Part shown: positions 7,903-15,973 of the stretch, piece after piece | Numbering within the stretch: position 1 is the first letter of the stretch | Layout of the letters: the number at the start of each line of letters is the position of its first letter | Source of the DNA: Candidatus Onthenecus intestinigallinarum | GTDB taxonomy: Bacteria; Bacillota; Clostridia; Christensenellales; Aristaeellaceae | NCBI GenBank assembly: GCA_018713325.1 | Contig: DVFJ01000006.1 | Span: 62,001 to 126,000, forward strand | Direction of reading: 5' to 3' | DNA length: 64,000 nucleotides | Made by a program: the position numbers and the translations under genes | The notes under the pieces: generated by a model | What the model saw: only the letters and a program-made list of their open reading frames with translations | The model's database searches: none | What the model was told of the DNA's origin: nothing

Positions 7903-9238
7903 GCGCAGCCGCATCCTCTTCCCTGTCGGGGGGCGCTTCGCCGCGAAGCGCCCCCCGCAGCAGGCTCAGGTTGTACAGCAGCGTGAGCGCGTGTCCTGCC
8001 ATCGTGGCCAGCGCGTAGCCGTAGAGGCGCAGCTGGGGACGCGCGGTCAGCGCATAGGCGAGCGCGAGCGAGCACAGCGACCCGGCAAGCTGGCCGTACA
8101 GCGCGCGGCGCTGGATGCCCAGCCCTGCGAGCAGGGCGTTGACGACCTGATGCACCCCCAACAGCGCAACCATCGGGGCCATGAAGCGCAGCAGCGGCAG
8201 TAGTTCCATCTGCCGGTAGACGCGCTGCGCGATGGCCGGCGAAAGCGCCCATACCAGGCCGGCGCACGGGATGCAAAGGCCCAGCGCGCCCAGCAGGGCC
8301 AGGCGCGCCAGCGGGCGCAACGGCGCGCCGTCCCGCTGACGCCGGGCGATCGCGGGGGAGACCACCATGGCCAGCGCGCCCGTGAAGACGGAGGGCATCA
8401 TCAGCACGGGCATCGCCATGCCCTGCAGCATGCCAAAGCGCGCGATGGCCTCCGATGCGGGCAGTCCCGACAGCTGGAGCCGCGCGGGCACGAGCGCGGC
8501 GCACACGGTGCGCATGGCGGAGGAGACCAGGCGCATCGCGGTCATGGGCAGCGCCAGGCGTACGAGCATGCGCTCCGTCTGCGGGGCGCGGGGCGTGCGG
8601 CGCGCGAGCGCGAGCTCCCGGCGCGCCAGCAGGAGCATCAGCGCGAGTCCGGCCCCCTCGCCCAGGAGCGTCGCAAGCGCCGGAACGGCCGCGCGCATGG
8701 GGAGCGCCAGCGCGGGGAGCGCCAGCAGCAGCGACACCGTCAGCGCCAGGCGCAGCAGCTGTTCGCACAGCTCCGACAGCGCGGGCGGGAGCGCATTTTC
8801 GCGCCCGTAGAAGTAGCCGTTCAGCGCGGCGGATACGCCCAGCACCGGGATGCAGGGCAAAAACGCTGCCAGCGCGGGGAACGTGCGCGCGTCGCCGAGC
8901 AGGCGCGCCGTCAGCGGCGAGAGCAGCGCCGCGAGCGCGAACACCGGCAGCGAGACCAGCAGCGCCAGGCGTAGACCGCTGCGAAGCGTGCGCGGGGCCT
9001 GGCCGCCCTCCCGCGCGCACAGGCGCGACATGGCCATGGGCAGGCCGGATGTGACGGGCGCGATGCACAGCATGTGCGTGCTGGAGGCCAGCTCCATCAC
9101 GCCAACGGCCTGCGCGCCCAGCAGGCGCGAGGTGAGGATGCGCAGCAGAAAGCCCATCGCCCGCACGGCGACGTTCGCCGCGGACAGAAGCGCGGTCTGC
9201 CGGATGAGAGCATGCTTTGCCAAATTCATCACCGGCAC
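7871..9238 (-). CDS. SpoVB-like MOP-superfamily flippase
   Basis: A very hydrophobic 455-residue protein with about 12-14 membrane segments. The N-terminus resembles polysaccharide and lipid II flippases of the SpoVB/MurJ branch (LLSAANVAVRAMGFLLRILTS; LNGYFYGREN; FTGALAMVVSPAIAR). Such proteins move undecaprenyl-linked precursors across the membrane; SpoVB acts in spore cortex formation. The start is uncertain: GTG 9238 or ATG 9229, neither with a clear ribosome site, so the true start might lie slightly elsewhere. It is convergent with the ferredoxin-type gene and divergent from the dCMP deaminase gene. Family clear; the specific substrate is not. Confidence 0.82.
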   Translation of the reverse strand: MPVMNLAKHALIRQTALLSAANVAVRAMGFLLRILTSRLLGAQAVGVMELASSTHMLCIAPVTSGLPMAMSRLCAREGGQAPRTLRSGLRLALLVSLPVFALAALLSPLTARLLGDARTFPALAAFLPCIPVLGVSAALNGYFYGRENALPPALSELCEQLLRLALTVSLLLALPALALPMRAAVPALATLLGEGAGLALMLLLARRELALARRTPRAPQTERMLVRLALPMTAMRLVSSAMRTVCAALVPARLQLSGLPASEAIARFGMLQGMAMPVLMMPSVFTGALAMVVSPAIARRQRDGAPLRPLARLALLGALGLCIPCAGLVWALSPAIAQRVYRQMELLPLLRFMAPMVALLGVHQVVNALLAGLGIQRRALYGQLAGSLCSLALAYALTARPQLRLYGYALATMAGHALTLLYNLSLLRGALRGEAPPDREEDAAALTECARPSKA

Positions 9239-9271
9239 AGCGTATGCGGCTTGGTGGCAAACCTGAACCGC

Positions 9272-9300
9272 TTGACGCGCGGGCGAACGCTTTGTATAAT
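9272..9300 (+). promoter_or_regulatory. Sigma-A promoter of the dCMP deaminase operon
   Basis: TTGACG (9272-9277), a 17-base spacer, then TATAAT (9295-9300). It limits the start of the following gene to 9328. Confidence 0.85.
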
Positions 9301-9327
9301 GGTCCCAACGAGAGGTGGGTGACCGGC

Positions 9328-9807
9328 ATGTTTGACAAGTGGGACAAGCGCTTCATCGAGATGGCGCGCCTGATCTCCGGCTGGGCGAGCTGCTACCAGC
9401 CTGAGCGCAAGATCGGCGCCGTCATCGTCCGGGACAAGCGCATCATGACGACGGGCTACAACGGCGCGCCCGCCGGCATCCGCACGTGCGTGGAGCGCGG
9501 CGAGTGCCTGCGCAAGAAGTTGGGCATCGCGTCGGGCACGCGCCACGAGCTGTGCTATGCCGTACACGCGGAGCAGAACGCGATCATCCAGGCGGCCAAG
9601 CTGGGCATCACGATCCAGGGCGCAACGCTGTACTGCACGCACCAGCCGTGCATCCTGTGCGCGAAGATGATCGTCAACGCCGGCATCCGCCGCGTCGTCT
9701 ATGAAAAGGGCTATCCCGACCCCTTCTCGCTGGAGATTCTCAGCGAGGGCGGCGTCGTGGTGGAGCGCTACGAGGAAACGGATGGACCAAAGGAGGATGA
9801 ACGATGA
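9328..9807 (+). CDS. dCMP deaminase family protein (ComEB-type)
   Basis: Zinc hydrolase that deaminates dCMP to dUMP for dTTP synthesis. The 159-residue protein carries HAEQNAI (His80, Glu82) and CTHQPCILCAK (Cys108, Cys111), the complete zinc and proton-shuttle set. ATG 9328 is set by the consensus promoter ending at 9300 and by AGGTGG about 9 bases upstream; GTG 9319 is an alternative. The stop overlaps the start of the nitroreductase gene (ATGA). Cytoplasmic and probably constitutive. Confidence 0.92.
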   Translation: MFDKWDKRFIEMARLISGWASCYQPERKIGAVIVRDKRIMTTGYNGAPAGIRTCVERGECLRKKLGIASGTRHELCYAVHAEQNAIIQAAKLGITIQGATLYCTHQPCILCAKMIVNAGIRRVVYEKGYPDPFSLEILSEGGVVVERYEETDGPKEDER

Positions 9808-10316
9808 ACGCGATTCTTGAAAACATCATGACGCGCCGCAGCTGCCGCGCCTTTGAAAAGCGGCGCATTCCGGATGCGGACCTGGAGCAGATCCTGACCG
9901 CCGCCGTCTATGCGCCCACCGCCATGAACCGTCAGACCTGGCGCTTTACCGTGCTGCGCGACGCGGACAAGATCGCGCAGCTGGCGCGCGCCGTCGGCAC
10001 GGCCATCGGGCGCGAAGGGTATGACTTCTACCAGCCCGACACGCTGGTGATCGTTTCGAACGTCAGGACCAACGCCAACGCCATCGCCGACGCGGGCTGC
10101 GCGATGCAGAACATCATGCTCATGGCCCACTCGCTGGGCGTCGCGTCCTGCTGGATCAACCAGATGAAGGACACGAACGGCGACCCGGCCGTGCGCGCGC
10201 TGCTGGACGGCTACGGCGTGCCGGCCGACCACGACGTGCAGTGCTGCGCGGCGCTGGGCTACGGCAGCCCCGCCCGCGAGATCGAGCACAGCATGGCTGC
10301 GGTGCACTACGTCTGA
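9804..10316 (+). CDS. Nitroreductase family flavoprotein
   Basis: A 170-residue single-domain nitroreductase, at the short end of the family. The N-terminus has the FMN phosphate-binding pattern (MTRRSCRAFEKRRIPD), then the APTAMNRQTWRF segment and an internal ADAGCAMQNIMLMAHSLG helix typical of these dimeric NAD(P)H-dependent enzymes. The substrate cannot be told from sequence. It is translationally coupled to the dCMP deaminase gene and followed by a strong terminator, so the two form a small operon with no obvious metabolic link. Confidence 0.88.
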   Translation: MNAILENIMTRRSCRAFEKRRIPDADLEQILTAAVYAPTAMNRQTWRFTVLRDADKIAQLARAVGTAIGREGYDFYQPDTLVIVSNVRTNANAIADAGCAMQNIMLMAHSLGVASCWINQMKDTNGDPAVRALLDGYGVPADHDVQCCAALGYGSPAREIEHSMAAVHYV

Positions 10317-10326
10317 CGGAAGAACC

Positions 10327-10363
10327 AAAGCGCTTCACGGTTTTACCGTGAAGCGCTTTTTTT
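10327..10363 (+). terminator. Intrinsic terminator after the nitroreductase gene
   Basis: A 15-bp perfect stem from 10327 to 10359 with a TTT loop, running into seven T. The T tract overlaps the stop of the convergent gene. Confidence 0.95.
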
Positions 10364-11108
10364 ACGCCTCGCCGCCGTGCACGCACGCGCCCTGCAGCTT
10401 GTTGATCGCGCGCTCGAGCGCATCGCGGCTGTTGCCCCAGGGCTTATCCTGGTTGCGGTAGTCGAACTTGAGCGTGAACCACTCCAGCTCCTTTTCCACG
10501 CGCTCCAGGTTTTTCTGCTGCACGTCGCGCACGGCCCTGAAGAACGCCGTGCGCTCCCTGCCTGAGAGCATCTCGCCCGCCATGTCCAGCACCAGCGCCG
10601 TGTCCTGCAGGCACAGCCCCTGCGAGTCGAGGAAGGCCCGTTGAAACTCCCGGTCGTGCGTGAACAGGTGCACGAGCGTGTAGGCGTAGCGGCGCATCGT
10701 GTAGTCCAGCCGCTCGCACAGCACGCACTTGCCCGTGCGCGCGCGCACGGCCGCGCCGGGGTTCTCCTTGGCGGACGGCTTGCCGCCCAGCCGGCGCAGC
10801 AGGCCGCCGCCCTCCGCCTCCGCGGCGCCCTCCAGGATGGCGTCGACGGAGGCGATGACGTCCTTCATGTACGTGTGCGTGATGAGCGCCAGGCCCAGGC
10901 GGTTCTTCTGCGCGAACATCTGGCGGAAGTGCTCCGGGCAAAACCCCTTCTCATTGACCTCCACGCGGGTGTCCGGCTCCATGACGGACGCGCCCAGAAA
11001 GCTGTCGACGTACATGGCCTCGTTTTGCTGGCGCAGGGCGCACAGGGGACATTCGCCCCCCGCCTTATATGCATCCCATACGGGAATGGTGTCGAGCTGA
11101 TAGCGCAT
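10362..11108 (-). CDS. Conserved Cys-rich protein (DUF6062-like)
   Basis: A 248-residue soluble protein of unknown function. Three cysteine motifs stand out: CPLC near residue 20, FCPEHF near 60 and CVLCERL near 130, with further acidic and helical regions. The arrangement suggests structural metal sites. The N-terminus YQLDTIPVWDAYK and the segment VMEPDTRVEVNEKGFCPEHF match a clostridial family that I recall as DUF6062, sometimes mislabelled as a transporter binding protein; no signal peptide supports that label. ATG 11108 has GGAGG 8 bases upstream; an upstream ATG at 11123 forms part of that site. A minus-strand promoter lies at 11136-11164. Confidence 0.75.
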   Translation of the reverse strand: MRYQLDTIPVWDAYKAGGECPLCALRQQNEAMYVDSFLGASVMEPDTRVEVNEKGFCPEHFRQMFAQKNRLGLALITHTYMKDVIASVDAILEGAAEAEGGGLLRRLGGKPSAKENPGAAVRARTGKCVLCERLDYTMRRYAYTLVHLFTHDREFQRAFLDSQGLCLQDTALVLDMAGEMLSGRERTAFFRAVRDVQQKNLERVEKELEWFTLKFDYRNQDKPWGNSRDALERAINKLQGACVHGGEA

Positions 11109-11135
11109 GACGGCTTCCTCCATCGCTTTTTTTCT

Positions 11136-11164
11136 ATTCTACCATCGCGTGCGCGGCGAATCAA
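11136..11164 (-). promoter_or_regulatory. Promoter of the Cys-rich protein gene
   Basis: On the minus strand, TTGATT, 17 bases, then TAGAAT. Confidence 0.6.
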
Positions 11165-11227
11165 GGAACGACATAAAGAATTTTCCCCGCGCATACGTTC
11201 GGACGACCGCAAAGGGGAGGGAAGAAC

Positions 11228-12070
11228 ATGCGCAGAAGATTGAGGAGCAGACGGTACCCGCTGGCGCGCGGCCTGCGGCGCGCCCTGGGCCTGGTGGTCC
11301 TGACGGCGCTGCTGTACGGCCTGACGGCGGGCGTTCGGGGGCTGATCTTCCGGCGGGCGTCCGCGCCCGAGCCGGGCGGAACCACGGAAACGCCCGCGCA
11401 GACGCCCGCGCCCGACGCGCAGGTCAGCGACACGCTCTCGCTGCCCGAGCGCGCCTTTTACGCCATTCAGCTGGGCGCCTATTCCGGGCTGGAGGCCGCG
11501 CGTGCCGAGGCGCGGCTGTATACCGGGCGCGGCGCGGCAGGCTACATCCTGGAGGACGACAAGTTCCGCGTGCTGGCCGCCGTCTATACGGACCCAGACG
11601 ATGCCGAGACCATCCGCGCGCGTCTGGAGGCGCAGGACATCCCGGCATACGTCTACACGCTGCACGCACAGCAGGTGGAGCTGCGCGTCACCGCGTCGCC
11701 TGAGCAGCGGGCGGCGCTGTTCGAGGCCTTCGCCTTTGTCGAGGAGGCCATGGGCGAGATCGACGCGTGCTCGCTCGCGCTGGACCGCCAGGAGATGACG
11801 CCCCAGGCCGTGCAGGACCGCATGCAGTCGCTCTATGACCACGGCGAGACGGTGCGCCGCACGCTGCGCGAGCAGGTCCCGCAGGGGGCGGACGCGGTCG
11901 CGGACGCGCTGCACGCGCTCCTGGAGGCGACGCAAAACGCGATTTCTGCGGTAAAATCACAAAATTCACAGGATTCTATAGCCATGGCGTCGCAAATCAA
12001 GTATAATTATTTAGACGTAGTGTGCAACTATGTCCGCTTTAACCAGACGATTCTGGCCGCAATGGCCTGA
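11228..12070 (+). CDS. SPOR-domain membrane-anchored protein
   Basis: 280 residues. A basic N-terminus (MRRRLRSRRYP) is followed by one membrane segment at about 18-42, a Pro/Thr/Ala linker, and a SPOR-like domain at about 70-150 (YAIQLGAYSGLEAARAEA ... FRVLAAVYTDPDDAETIRARLEAQ). SPOR domains bind glycan strands lacking stem peptides, usually at division septa or the engulfing septum. The C-terminal 120 residues are helical with no recognised domain, and the last 40 codons are noticeably AT-richer than the rest. The ribosome site is GGGGAGGG. A septal or sporulation wall role is likely from the domain but not shown by neighbours. Confidence 0.8.
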   Translation: MRRRLRSRRYPLARGLRRALGLVVLTALLYGLTAGVRGLIFRRASAPEPGGTTETPAQTPAPDAQVSDTLSLPERAFYAIQLGAYSGLEAARAEARLYTGRGAAGYILEDDKFRVLAAVYTDPDDAETIRARLEAQDIPAYVYTLHAQQVELRVTASPEQRAALFEAFAFVEEAMGEIDACSLALDRQEMTPQAVQDRMQSLYDHGETVRRTLREQVPQGADAVADALHALLEATQNAISAVKSQNSQDSIAMASQIKYNYLDVVCNYVRFNQTILAAMA

Positions 12071-12091
12071 CATACGAAGGGACGGTATGCC

Positions 12092-12445
12092 ATGAAGACA
12101 CGGGAGATCGCCCAGATCCTGTCGGCGGAGTTTCTCACGGAGGACAATCCCGCCATTGACATCCGCTCCGCATGCGGATCGGATATGATGAGCGACGTGC
12201 TCGCGTTCGTCAAGGACCAGACGGTGCTGGTGACGGGCCTGACCAATCCGCACGTCATCCGCACGGCTGAAATGCTGGATGTGAGCTGCATCGTATTCTG
12301 CCGCGGCAAGAAGCCGGACGAGGAGATGCTCGAGATGGCGCGCGAGCGCGACATCGTGGTGCTGTCCACGCGCCACACGATGTACGTCGCCTGCGGACTG
12401 CTCTATACCAACGGGATTGTCGGATGCGAATCCGCCAGGAGGTAA
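12092..12445 (+). CDS. DRTGG-domain protein (first copy)
   Basis: A 117-residue single-domain protein. The core SACGSDMMSDVLAFVKDQTVLVTG and the following Rossmann-like strand TAEMLDVSCIVFCRGKKPDEEM match stand-alone DRTGG domains found beside clostridial [FeFe]-hydrogenase genes. DRTGG domains are associated with CBS or phosphotransacetylase proteins and are thought to bind a ligand; the function here is unknown. It starts the first half of the hydrogenase locus, 22 bases after the SPOR gene. A TATAAT at 12002-12007 inside the end of the SPOR gene could start this unit but has no good -35. The next gene follows with a 2-base gap. Confidence 0.78.
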   Translation: MKTREIAQILSAEFLTEDNPAIDIRSACGSDMMSDVLAFVKDQTVLVTGLTNPHVIRTAEMLDVSCIVFCRGKKPDEEMLEMARERDIVVLSTRHTMYVACGLLYTNGIVGCESARR

Positions 12446-12447
12446 CC

Positions 12448-12876
12448 ATGGCTGACGTGAGCATTCTGGAGACCTTTGACGTCGAGCGCGGCGCGTTTGA
12501 AACGGCCGGCGAGGCCTCTGCAACGATCAAGCGCACGCTCAAGCGCCTGGGCGTGGATGCGGGCATCCTGCGACGGGTGGCCGTGGCGACCTATGAGGTC
12601 GAACTCAACCTGATCATCCACAGCCTCGGCGGACGGCTGGAGCTGGCCGTCGACGAAAACTGGGTGCGCGTGACCTCGAGCGACCGCGGACCCGGCATCC
12701 CGGACATCGACAAGGCGATGACGGAGGGCTATTCCACCGCGCCGGAGGACGTGCGCACCCTCGGCTTTGGCGCGGGCATGGGCCTGCCCAACATGAAGCG
12801 CAATGCGGACGACTTTTCCATCGCGTCCGAGGTCGGGGTGGGGACGACGATCTGCATGGGCTTTAAGCTGCGCTGA
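12448..12876 (+). CDS. GHKL-fold ATPase, anti-sigma-factor/serine-kinase-like
   Basis: A 142-residue HATPase_c protein with no DHp, receiver or sensor domain. The ATP-binding boxes are visible: N box VEVELNLIIHSLGG-like helix around residue 50, G1 box DRGPGIPD near 78, and G2 box GFGAGMGLPNMKR near 108. Size and layout match SpoIIAB/RsbW-type kinases that phosphorylate an antagonist protein, rather than two-component histidine kinases. No cognate sigma factor or antagonist is adjacent. ATG 12448 has a perfect AGGAGG 5 bases upstream. It lies between a DRTGG protein and an H-cluster sensor protein, suggesting it is the output of that module. Confidence 0.85.
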   Translation: MADVSILETFDVERGAFETAGEASATIKRTLKRLGVDAGILRRVAVATYEVELNLIIHSLGGRLELAVDENWVRVTSSDRGPGIPDIDKAMTEGYSTAPEDVRTLGFGAGMGLPNMKRNADDFSIASEVGVGTTICMGFKLR

Positions 12877-12902
12877 ACGCGCGGGATGGAGAGGGACGAG
12901 CC

Positions 12903-14201
12903 ATGAACAGAGCGTATCATTCGGTCCGGCTGGAAAAAGAGCGGTGCATGGGCTGCACCACGTGCCTCAAACGCTGCCCGACGGAGGCCATCCGCGTGCG
13001 CGACGGCCGCGCGCACATCATCGACGAGCTGTGCATCGACTGCGGCGAATGCATCCGCGTCTGCCCGCACCACGCCAAGGTGGCGCTCACGGATCCGTTC
13101 GATTCCATCCGGCGCTTTCCCTACAGGATTGCGCTGCCGGCGCCCTCGCTATATGGGCAATTCAAGAGCCTGGGCAGCATCAACCGTGCGCTGACGGGCC
13201 TGCGCCGATTGGGCTTTGACGCGGTGTTTGAGGTCGCGCGCGGCGCGGATGTCGTCTCCCGCGCGCTGATCGAGCGCCTGAAGCGCCCGGACGTGCCCAA
13301 GCCGCTCATCTCCGCAGCGTGCCCGGCAATCGTGCGGCTGATTCAGGCGCGCTTTCCGGACCTGATCGACCATGTCGTGGACATCCGCCAGCCGATGGAG
13401 GTCGCGGCCCTGATGGCCAGGCAGGAGTTTTGCCAGCAGCATGGCGTCGCGCCCGAGGAGGTCGGCTGCTTCTTCATCACGCCCTGTCCGGCGAAGATGA
13501 CCGCCATCCGTTCGCCCATCGGCCATGAGAAGTCGGCGCTGGACGGCGCGATCTCGATCATGGAGATCTACGGCCGCCTGGCCGCGCAACTGCGAAAGGG
13601 CGGCGAAGAGGAGCCGATTGCCGGCGCCACGCCCTACGGGGTGGGCTGGGCCAACAGCGGCGGCGAGGCGGCGGCCATTCACAGCGAGAACAGCATGGCG
13701 GTCGACGGCATCGAAAACGTCATCCGTGTGCTGGAGGAGATCGAGAACAACCGCCTGAACGACCTGGACTTTTTCGAGGGACAGGCCTGTACGGGCGGAT
13801 GCGTCGGCGGGCCGCTGACGTTCGAAAACGGCTATGTGGCCAAGAACACCATCCGCAAGCTGACCGAGCGCATGGAGCATACCCGTCCCGAGACAGCAGT
13901 GGACGTCTCTGCACTCAACAAGTATCCGATCTACAATACGCTGCCGATTCAGCCCTCCAACGGCATGCGCCTGGACGACAACATCGTGGAGGCCATGCGC
14001 AAGATGGAGCGAATTGAACAGATCGCCAAAGAACTGCCCGGATACGACTGCGGCTCCTGCGGCTCGCCCACCTGCCGCACGCTTGCCGAGGACATCGCCA
14101 ATGGCTATGCGGGAGAAATGGACTGCATCTACCGCCTCAAGAGCCGCCTGCAGGTGATGGCCCAGCAGATGGTGGAGCTGTCCGAGCGCACGCGCAAGTA
14201 G
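12903..14201 (+). CDS. Sensory-type [FeFe]-hydrogenase-like protein
   Basis: 432 residues: two N-terminal 4Fe-4S ferredoxin sites (CMGCTTCLKRCP, CIDCGECIRVCP), an H-cluster domain, and a C-terminal 4Fe-4S domain with Cys383, 386, 391 and 408 (DCGSCGSPTC). The H-cluster loops keep all four cubane ligands: SAACP (Cys140), TPCPAK (Cys195), ACTGGCVGG (Cys296, Cys300). The proton-relay Cys that precedes the first ligand in catalytic enzymes is Ala139, as in sensory groups. The protein therefore probably binds H2 or senses redox state rather than turning over fast. It sits among ATPase, DRTGG and PHP genes, upstream of the catalytic hydrogenase genes. No PAS domain or PP2C phosphatase is fused or adjacent. 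Confidence 0.88.
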   Translation: MNRAYHSVRLEKERCMGCTTCLKRCPTEAIRVRDGRAHIIDELCIDCGECIRVCPHHAKVALTDPFDSIRRFPYRIALPAPSLYGQFKSLGSINRALTGLRRLGFDAVFEVARGADVVSRALIERLKRPDVPKPLISAACPAIVRLIQARFPDLIDHVVDIRQPMEVAALMARQEFCQQHGVAPEEVGCFFITPCPAKMTAIRSPIGHEKSALDGAISIMEIYGRLAAQLRKGGEEEPIAGATPYGVGWANSGGEAAAIHSENSMAVDGIENVIRVLEEIENNRLNDLDFFEGQACTGGCVGGPLTFENGYVAKNTIRKLTERMEHTRPETAVDVSALNKYPIYNTLPIQPSNGMRLDDNIVEAMRKMERIEQIAKELPGYDCGSCGSPTCRTLAEDIANGYAGEMDCIYRLKSRLQVMAQQMVELSERTRK

Positions 14202-14230
14202 TCTCAGAATGTAGAGAAAGGAAGAAGCAT

Positions 14231-14581
14231 ATGACGCTCAAGGATCTGATGGACAAGACCGGCATGCGCCTTCTGACGAAGGAGGCGCCGCTTCAGCGCG
14301 AGGTGACGACCGGCTACAGCTGCGACCTGCTCAGCTGGGTGCTCGCCCACGGCCAGGCCGGCATGGCCTGGATCACCGTGCAGACGCACCTGAACGTCAT
14401 CGCCGTGGCGATGCTCATGGACATGGCCTGCGTGATCATCCCCGAGGGGATTGTGCTGGAGGAGGCGACGCTGCAAAAGGCGGAGGAAGAGGGCGTGCCC
14501 GTCTTTGCTTCGGACAAGACCGCCTATGAGCTGTGCGGGCAGATGTTCGCGCTGGGCGTGGGGCAGGCGGAGCGCACGTGA
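14231..14581 (+). CDS. DRTGG-domain protein (second copy)
   Basis: 116 residues, homologous in layout to the DRTGG protein at 12092. The motif VTTGYSCDLLSWVLAHGQAG is the characteristic part, followed by two Rossmann-like strands (AVAMLMDMACVIIPEG). Having two different DRTGG proteins around a sensory H-cluster protein is typical of this clostridial locus. The stop overlaps the GTG start of the PHP gene. The biochemical function is unknown. Confidence 0.78.
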   Translation: MTLKDLMDKTGMRLLTKEAPLQREVTTGYSCDLLSWVLAHGQAGMAWITVQTHLNVIAVAMLMDMACVIIPEGIVLEEATLQKAEEEGVPVFASDKTAYELCGQMFALGVGQAERT

Positions 14582-15276
14582 AGCTCAACGTCGATCTGCA
14601 CATGCACTCCTGTCTGTCGCCCTGCGCCGACGACGACATGACGCCCAACAACCTCGTCAATATGGCGTGGCTGAACGGGCTGGACGCCATCGCCGTGAGC
14701 GACCACAACACGGCGCGCAATCTCCCCGCCGTACGCGAGGTCGCCCGGGAGCGGGGCATCGCGCTGCTGCCGGCACTGGAGGTGACCACGCGCGAGGAAG
14801 TGCATGTGCTGTGCTACTTCCGGACGGTTGAGGAGGCGCTGGCCTTCGATGCCTGGGTGTACGAGCGCCTGCCGGCGATCCCCAACGCGCCCGCCTTCTT
14901 CGGACGCCAGCTGCTGATGAACGCGCGCGACGAGGTCATCGGCCAGGAGGAGCGGCTGCTCCTTTCCGCCATCTCGGCGGGTCTGGAGGAGGTCGCCCGC
15001 GCTGCGCGCGCCATGGGCGGCCTGGCCGTGCCCGCGCACATCAACCGCGGCGCCAACGGCATCCTGACCAACCTGGGCTTCATTCCGCCCGGCGCGGGCT
15101 TTACGGCGGTGGAGGTGTCGCGCCGCTCACCGCCTCCGGCGATCGATCTCACGCCTTACACGGTTTTGTATGCTTCGGATGCACACAGATTGGAGGATAT
15201 CCCGGAGGAAGGGCACGCGTTGGAATGCGCGGACTGCGACGAAATTGCCATTTTTGCGTCAATTGCGAGGGCGTAG
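14578..15276 (+). CDS. PHP-domain metal-dependent hydrolase
   Basis: A 232-residue PHP-fold protein with the canonical metal motifs: VDLHMHSCLSPC at residues 5-16, VSDHNTARN near 40, a Glu in ALEVTTREEVHVL near 65, AHINRG near 158 and YASDAHRLEDI near 197. PHP proteins hydrolyse phosphoesters, for instance histidinol phosphate or nucleotides; those next to hydrogenase sensor genes have no assigned substrate. GTG 14578 is the start, with GCGGAG 5 bases upstream, overlapping the DRTGG stop as GTGA. It is the last gene of the first half of the hydrogenase locus. Confidence 0.87.
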   Translation: MKLNVDLHMHSCLSPCADDDMTPNNLVNMAWLNGLDAIAVSDHNTARNLPAVREVARERGIALLPALEVTTREEVHVLCYFRTVEEALAFDAWVYERLPAIPNAPAFFGRQLLMNARDEVIGQEERLLLSAISAGLEEVARAARAMGGLAVPAHINRGANGILTNLGFIPPGAGFTAVEVSRRSPPPAIDLTPYTVLYASDAHRLEDIPEEGHALECADCDEIAIFASIARA

Positions 15277-15297
15277 CATGCAAAGAAGGGGCAAAAT

Positions 15298-15331
15298 ATT
15301 GCGAAAATTGAGAAAGAATGTCGCAATTCTC
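15298..15331. repeat. Overlapping inverted repeats in AT-rich spacer
   Basis: ATTGCGA (15298-15304) pairs with TCGCAAT (15321-15327), while GAGAA (15310-15314) pairs with TTCTC (15327-15331). The two stems compete at one base. They could be an operator or a fold at the 3' end of the PHP transcript. Confidence 0.4.
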
Positions 15332-15367
15332 GTTAAAAAATTGTGAAAATCGGAAAAGTATGCGTTG

Positions 15368-15393
15368 GATGGTGAAAAACCATCGCTTTTTTT
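15368..15393 (+). terminator. Terminator between sensor and catalytic hydrogenase genes
   Basis: Stem GATGGT/ACCATC with a GAAAA loop, then GC and seven T. It separates two transcription units. Confidence 0.8.
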
Positions 15394-15414
15394 GATGCAA
15401 TCCGATGAACAGTA

Positions 15415-15423
15415 TGATATAAT
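15415..15423 (+). promoter_or_regulatory. Promoter of the catalytic hydrogenase operon
   Basis: Extended -10 TGATATAAT; the -35 is poor, with no good hexamer at 16-18 bases, which suggests an activator or reliance on the extended -10. Confidence 0.6.
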
Positions 15424-15492
15424 GAATTTGTATGAATTCTGGCGTTTCCGACATTCCCCCGCTCAAGGCATTGCAAGGAGGTTATGTTTTTC

Positions 15493-15969
15493 ATGGCGGA
15501 CAAGAACGTGACGGAACAGTACGCGGCGCTGCGCGCGGCGATCGCCGAGCACAAGGGCGAGCAGGGCGCGCTCATGCCTGTCCTGCAGGCTGCGCAGAAC
15601 ATCTTCGGCTATGTGCCTGAAGACGTGCAGAAGACCATCGCCGAGGGCCTGGGCGTGACGCTCAGCGAGGTGTACGGCGTGGCGACCTTTTACTCCCAGT
15701 TCTCCCTGGAGCCCAACGGCGAGCACGTGATCGGCGTCTGTCTGGGCACGGCGTGCTACGTCAAGGGCTCGCAGAAGGTACTCGACCGCCTGGCCGAGGA
15801 GCTGGAGGTTGAGGTCGGCAAGACGACCAAGGACGGCAAGTTTACGCTCAACGCGACCCGCTGCCTGGGCGCGTGCGGCCTGGCGCCCGTCATGATGATC
15901 GGCGACGAGGTGTACGGCCGCCTCGTGCCCGACGACATCCCCGGCATCTTGGACAAGTACAGGAGCTGA
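15493..15969 (+). CDS. hndA: NuoE/HndA-like [2Fe-2S] subunit of the NAD(P)-linked hydrogenase
   Basis: A 158-residue thioredoxin-like ferredoxin subunit. A helical N-terminus (ALMPVLQAAQNIFGYVP) precedes the domain with CLGTACYVKGS and CLGACGLAP, the four-Cys pattern that binds one 2Fe-2S cluster. It passes electrons between the flavin subunit and the hydrogenase subunit in HndABCD/HydABC complexes. ATG 15493 is chosen; AAGGAGG is 11 bases upstream, while ATG 15484 is only 2 bases from it, so the start is not certain. It is the first gene after the internal promoter. Confidence 0.92.
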   Translation: MADKNVTEQYAALRAAIAEHKGEQGALMPVLQAAQNIFGYVPEDVQKTIAEGLGVTLSEVYGVATFYSQFSLEPNGEHVIGVCLGTACYVKGSQKVLDRLAEELEVEVGKTTKDGKFTLNATRCLGACGLAPVMMIGDEVYGRLVPDDIPGILDKYRS

Positions 15970-15973
15970 TTCC

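Noticed and set aside
15337-15360. Possible Rex operator half-site (TTGTGAAAA) in the hydrogenase spacer
   Set aside because: Only one half is present; the second half needed for the Rex palindrome is missing.
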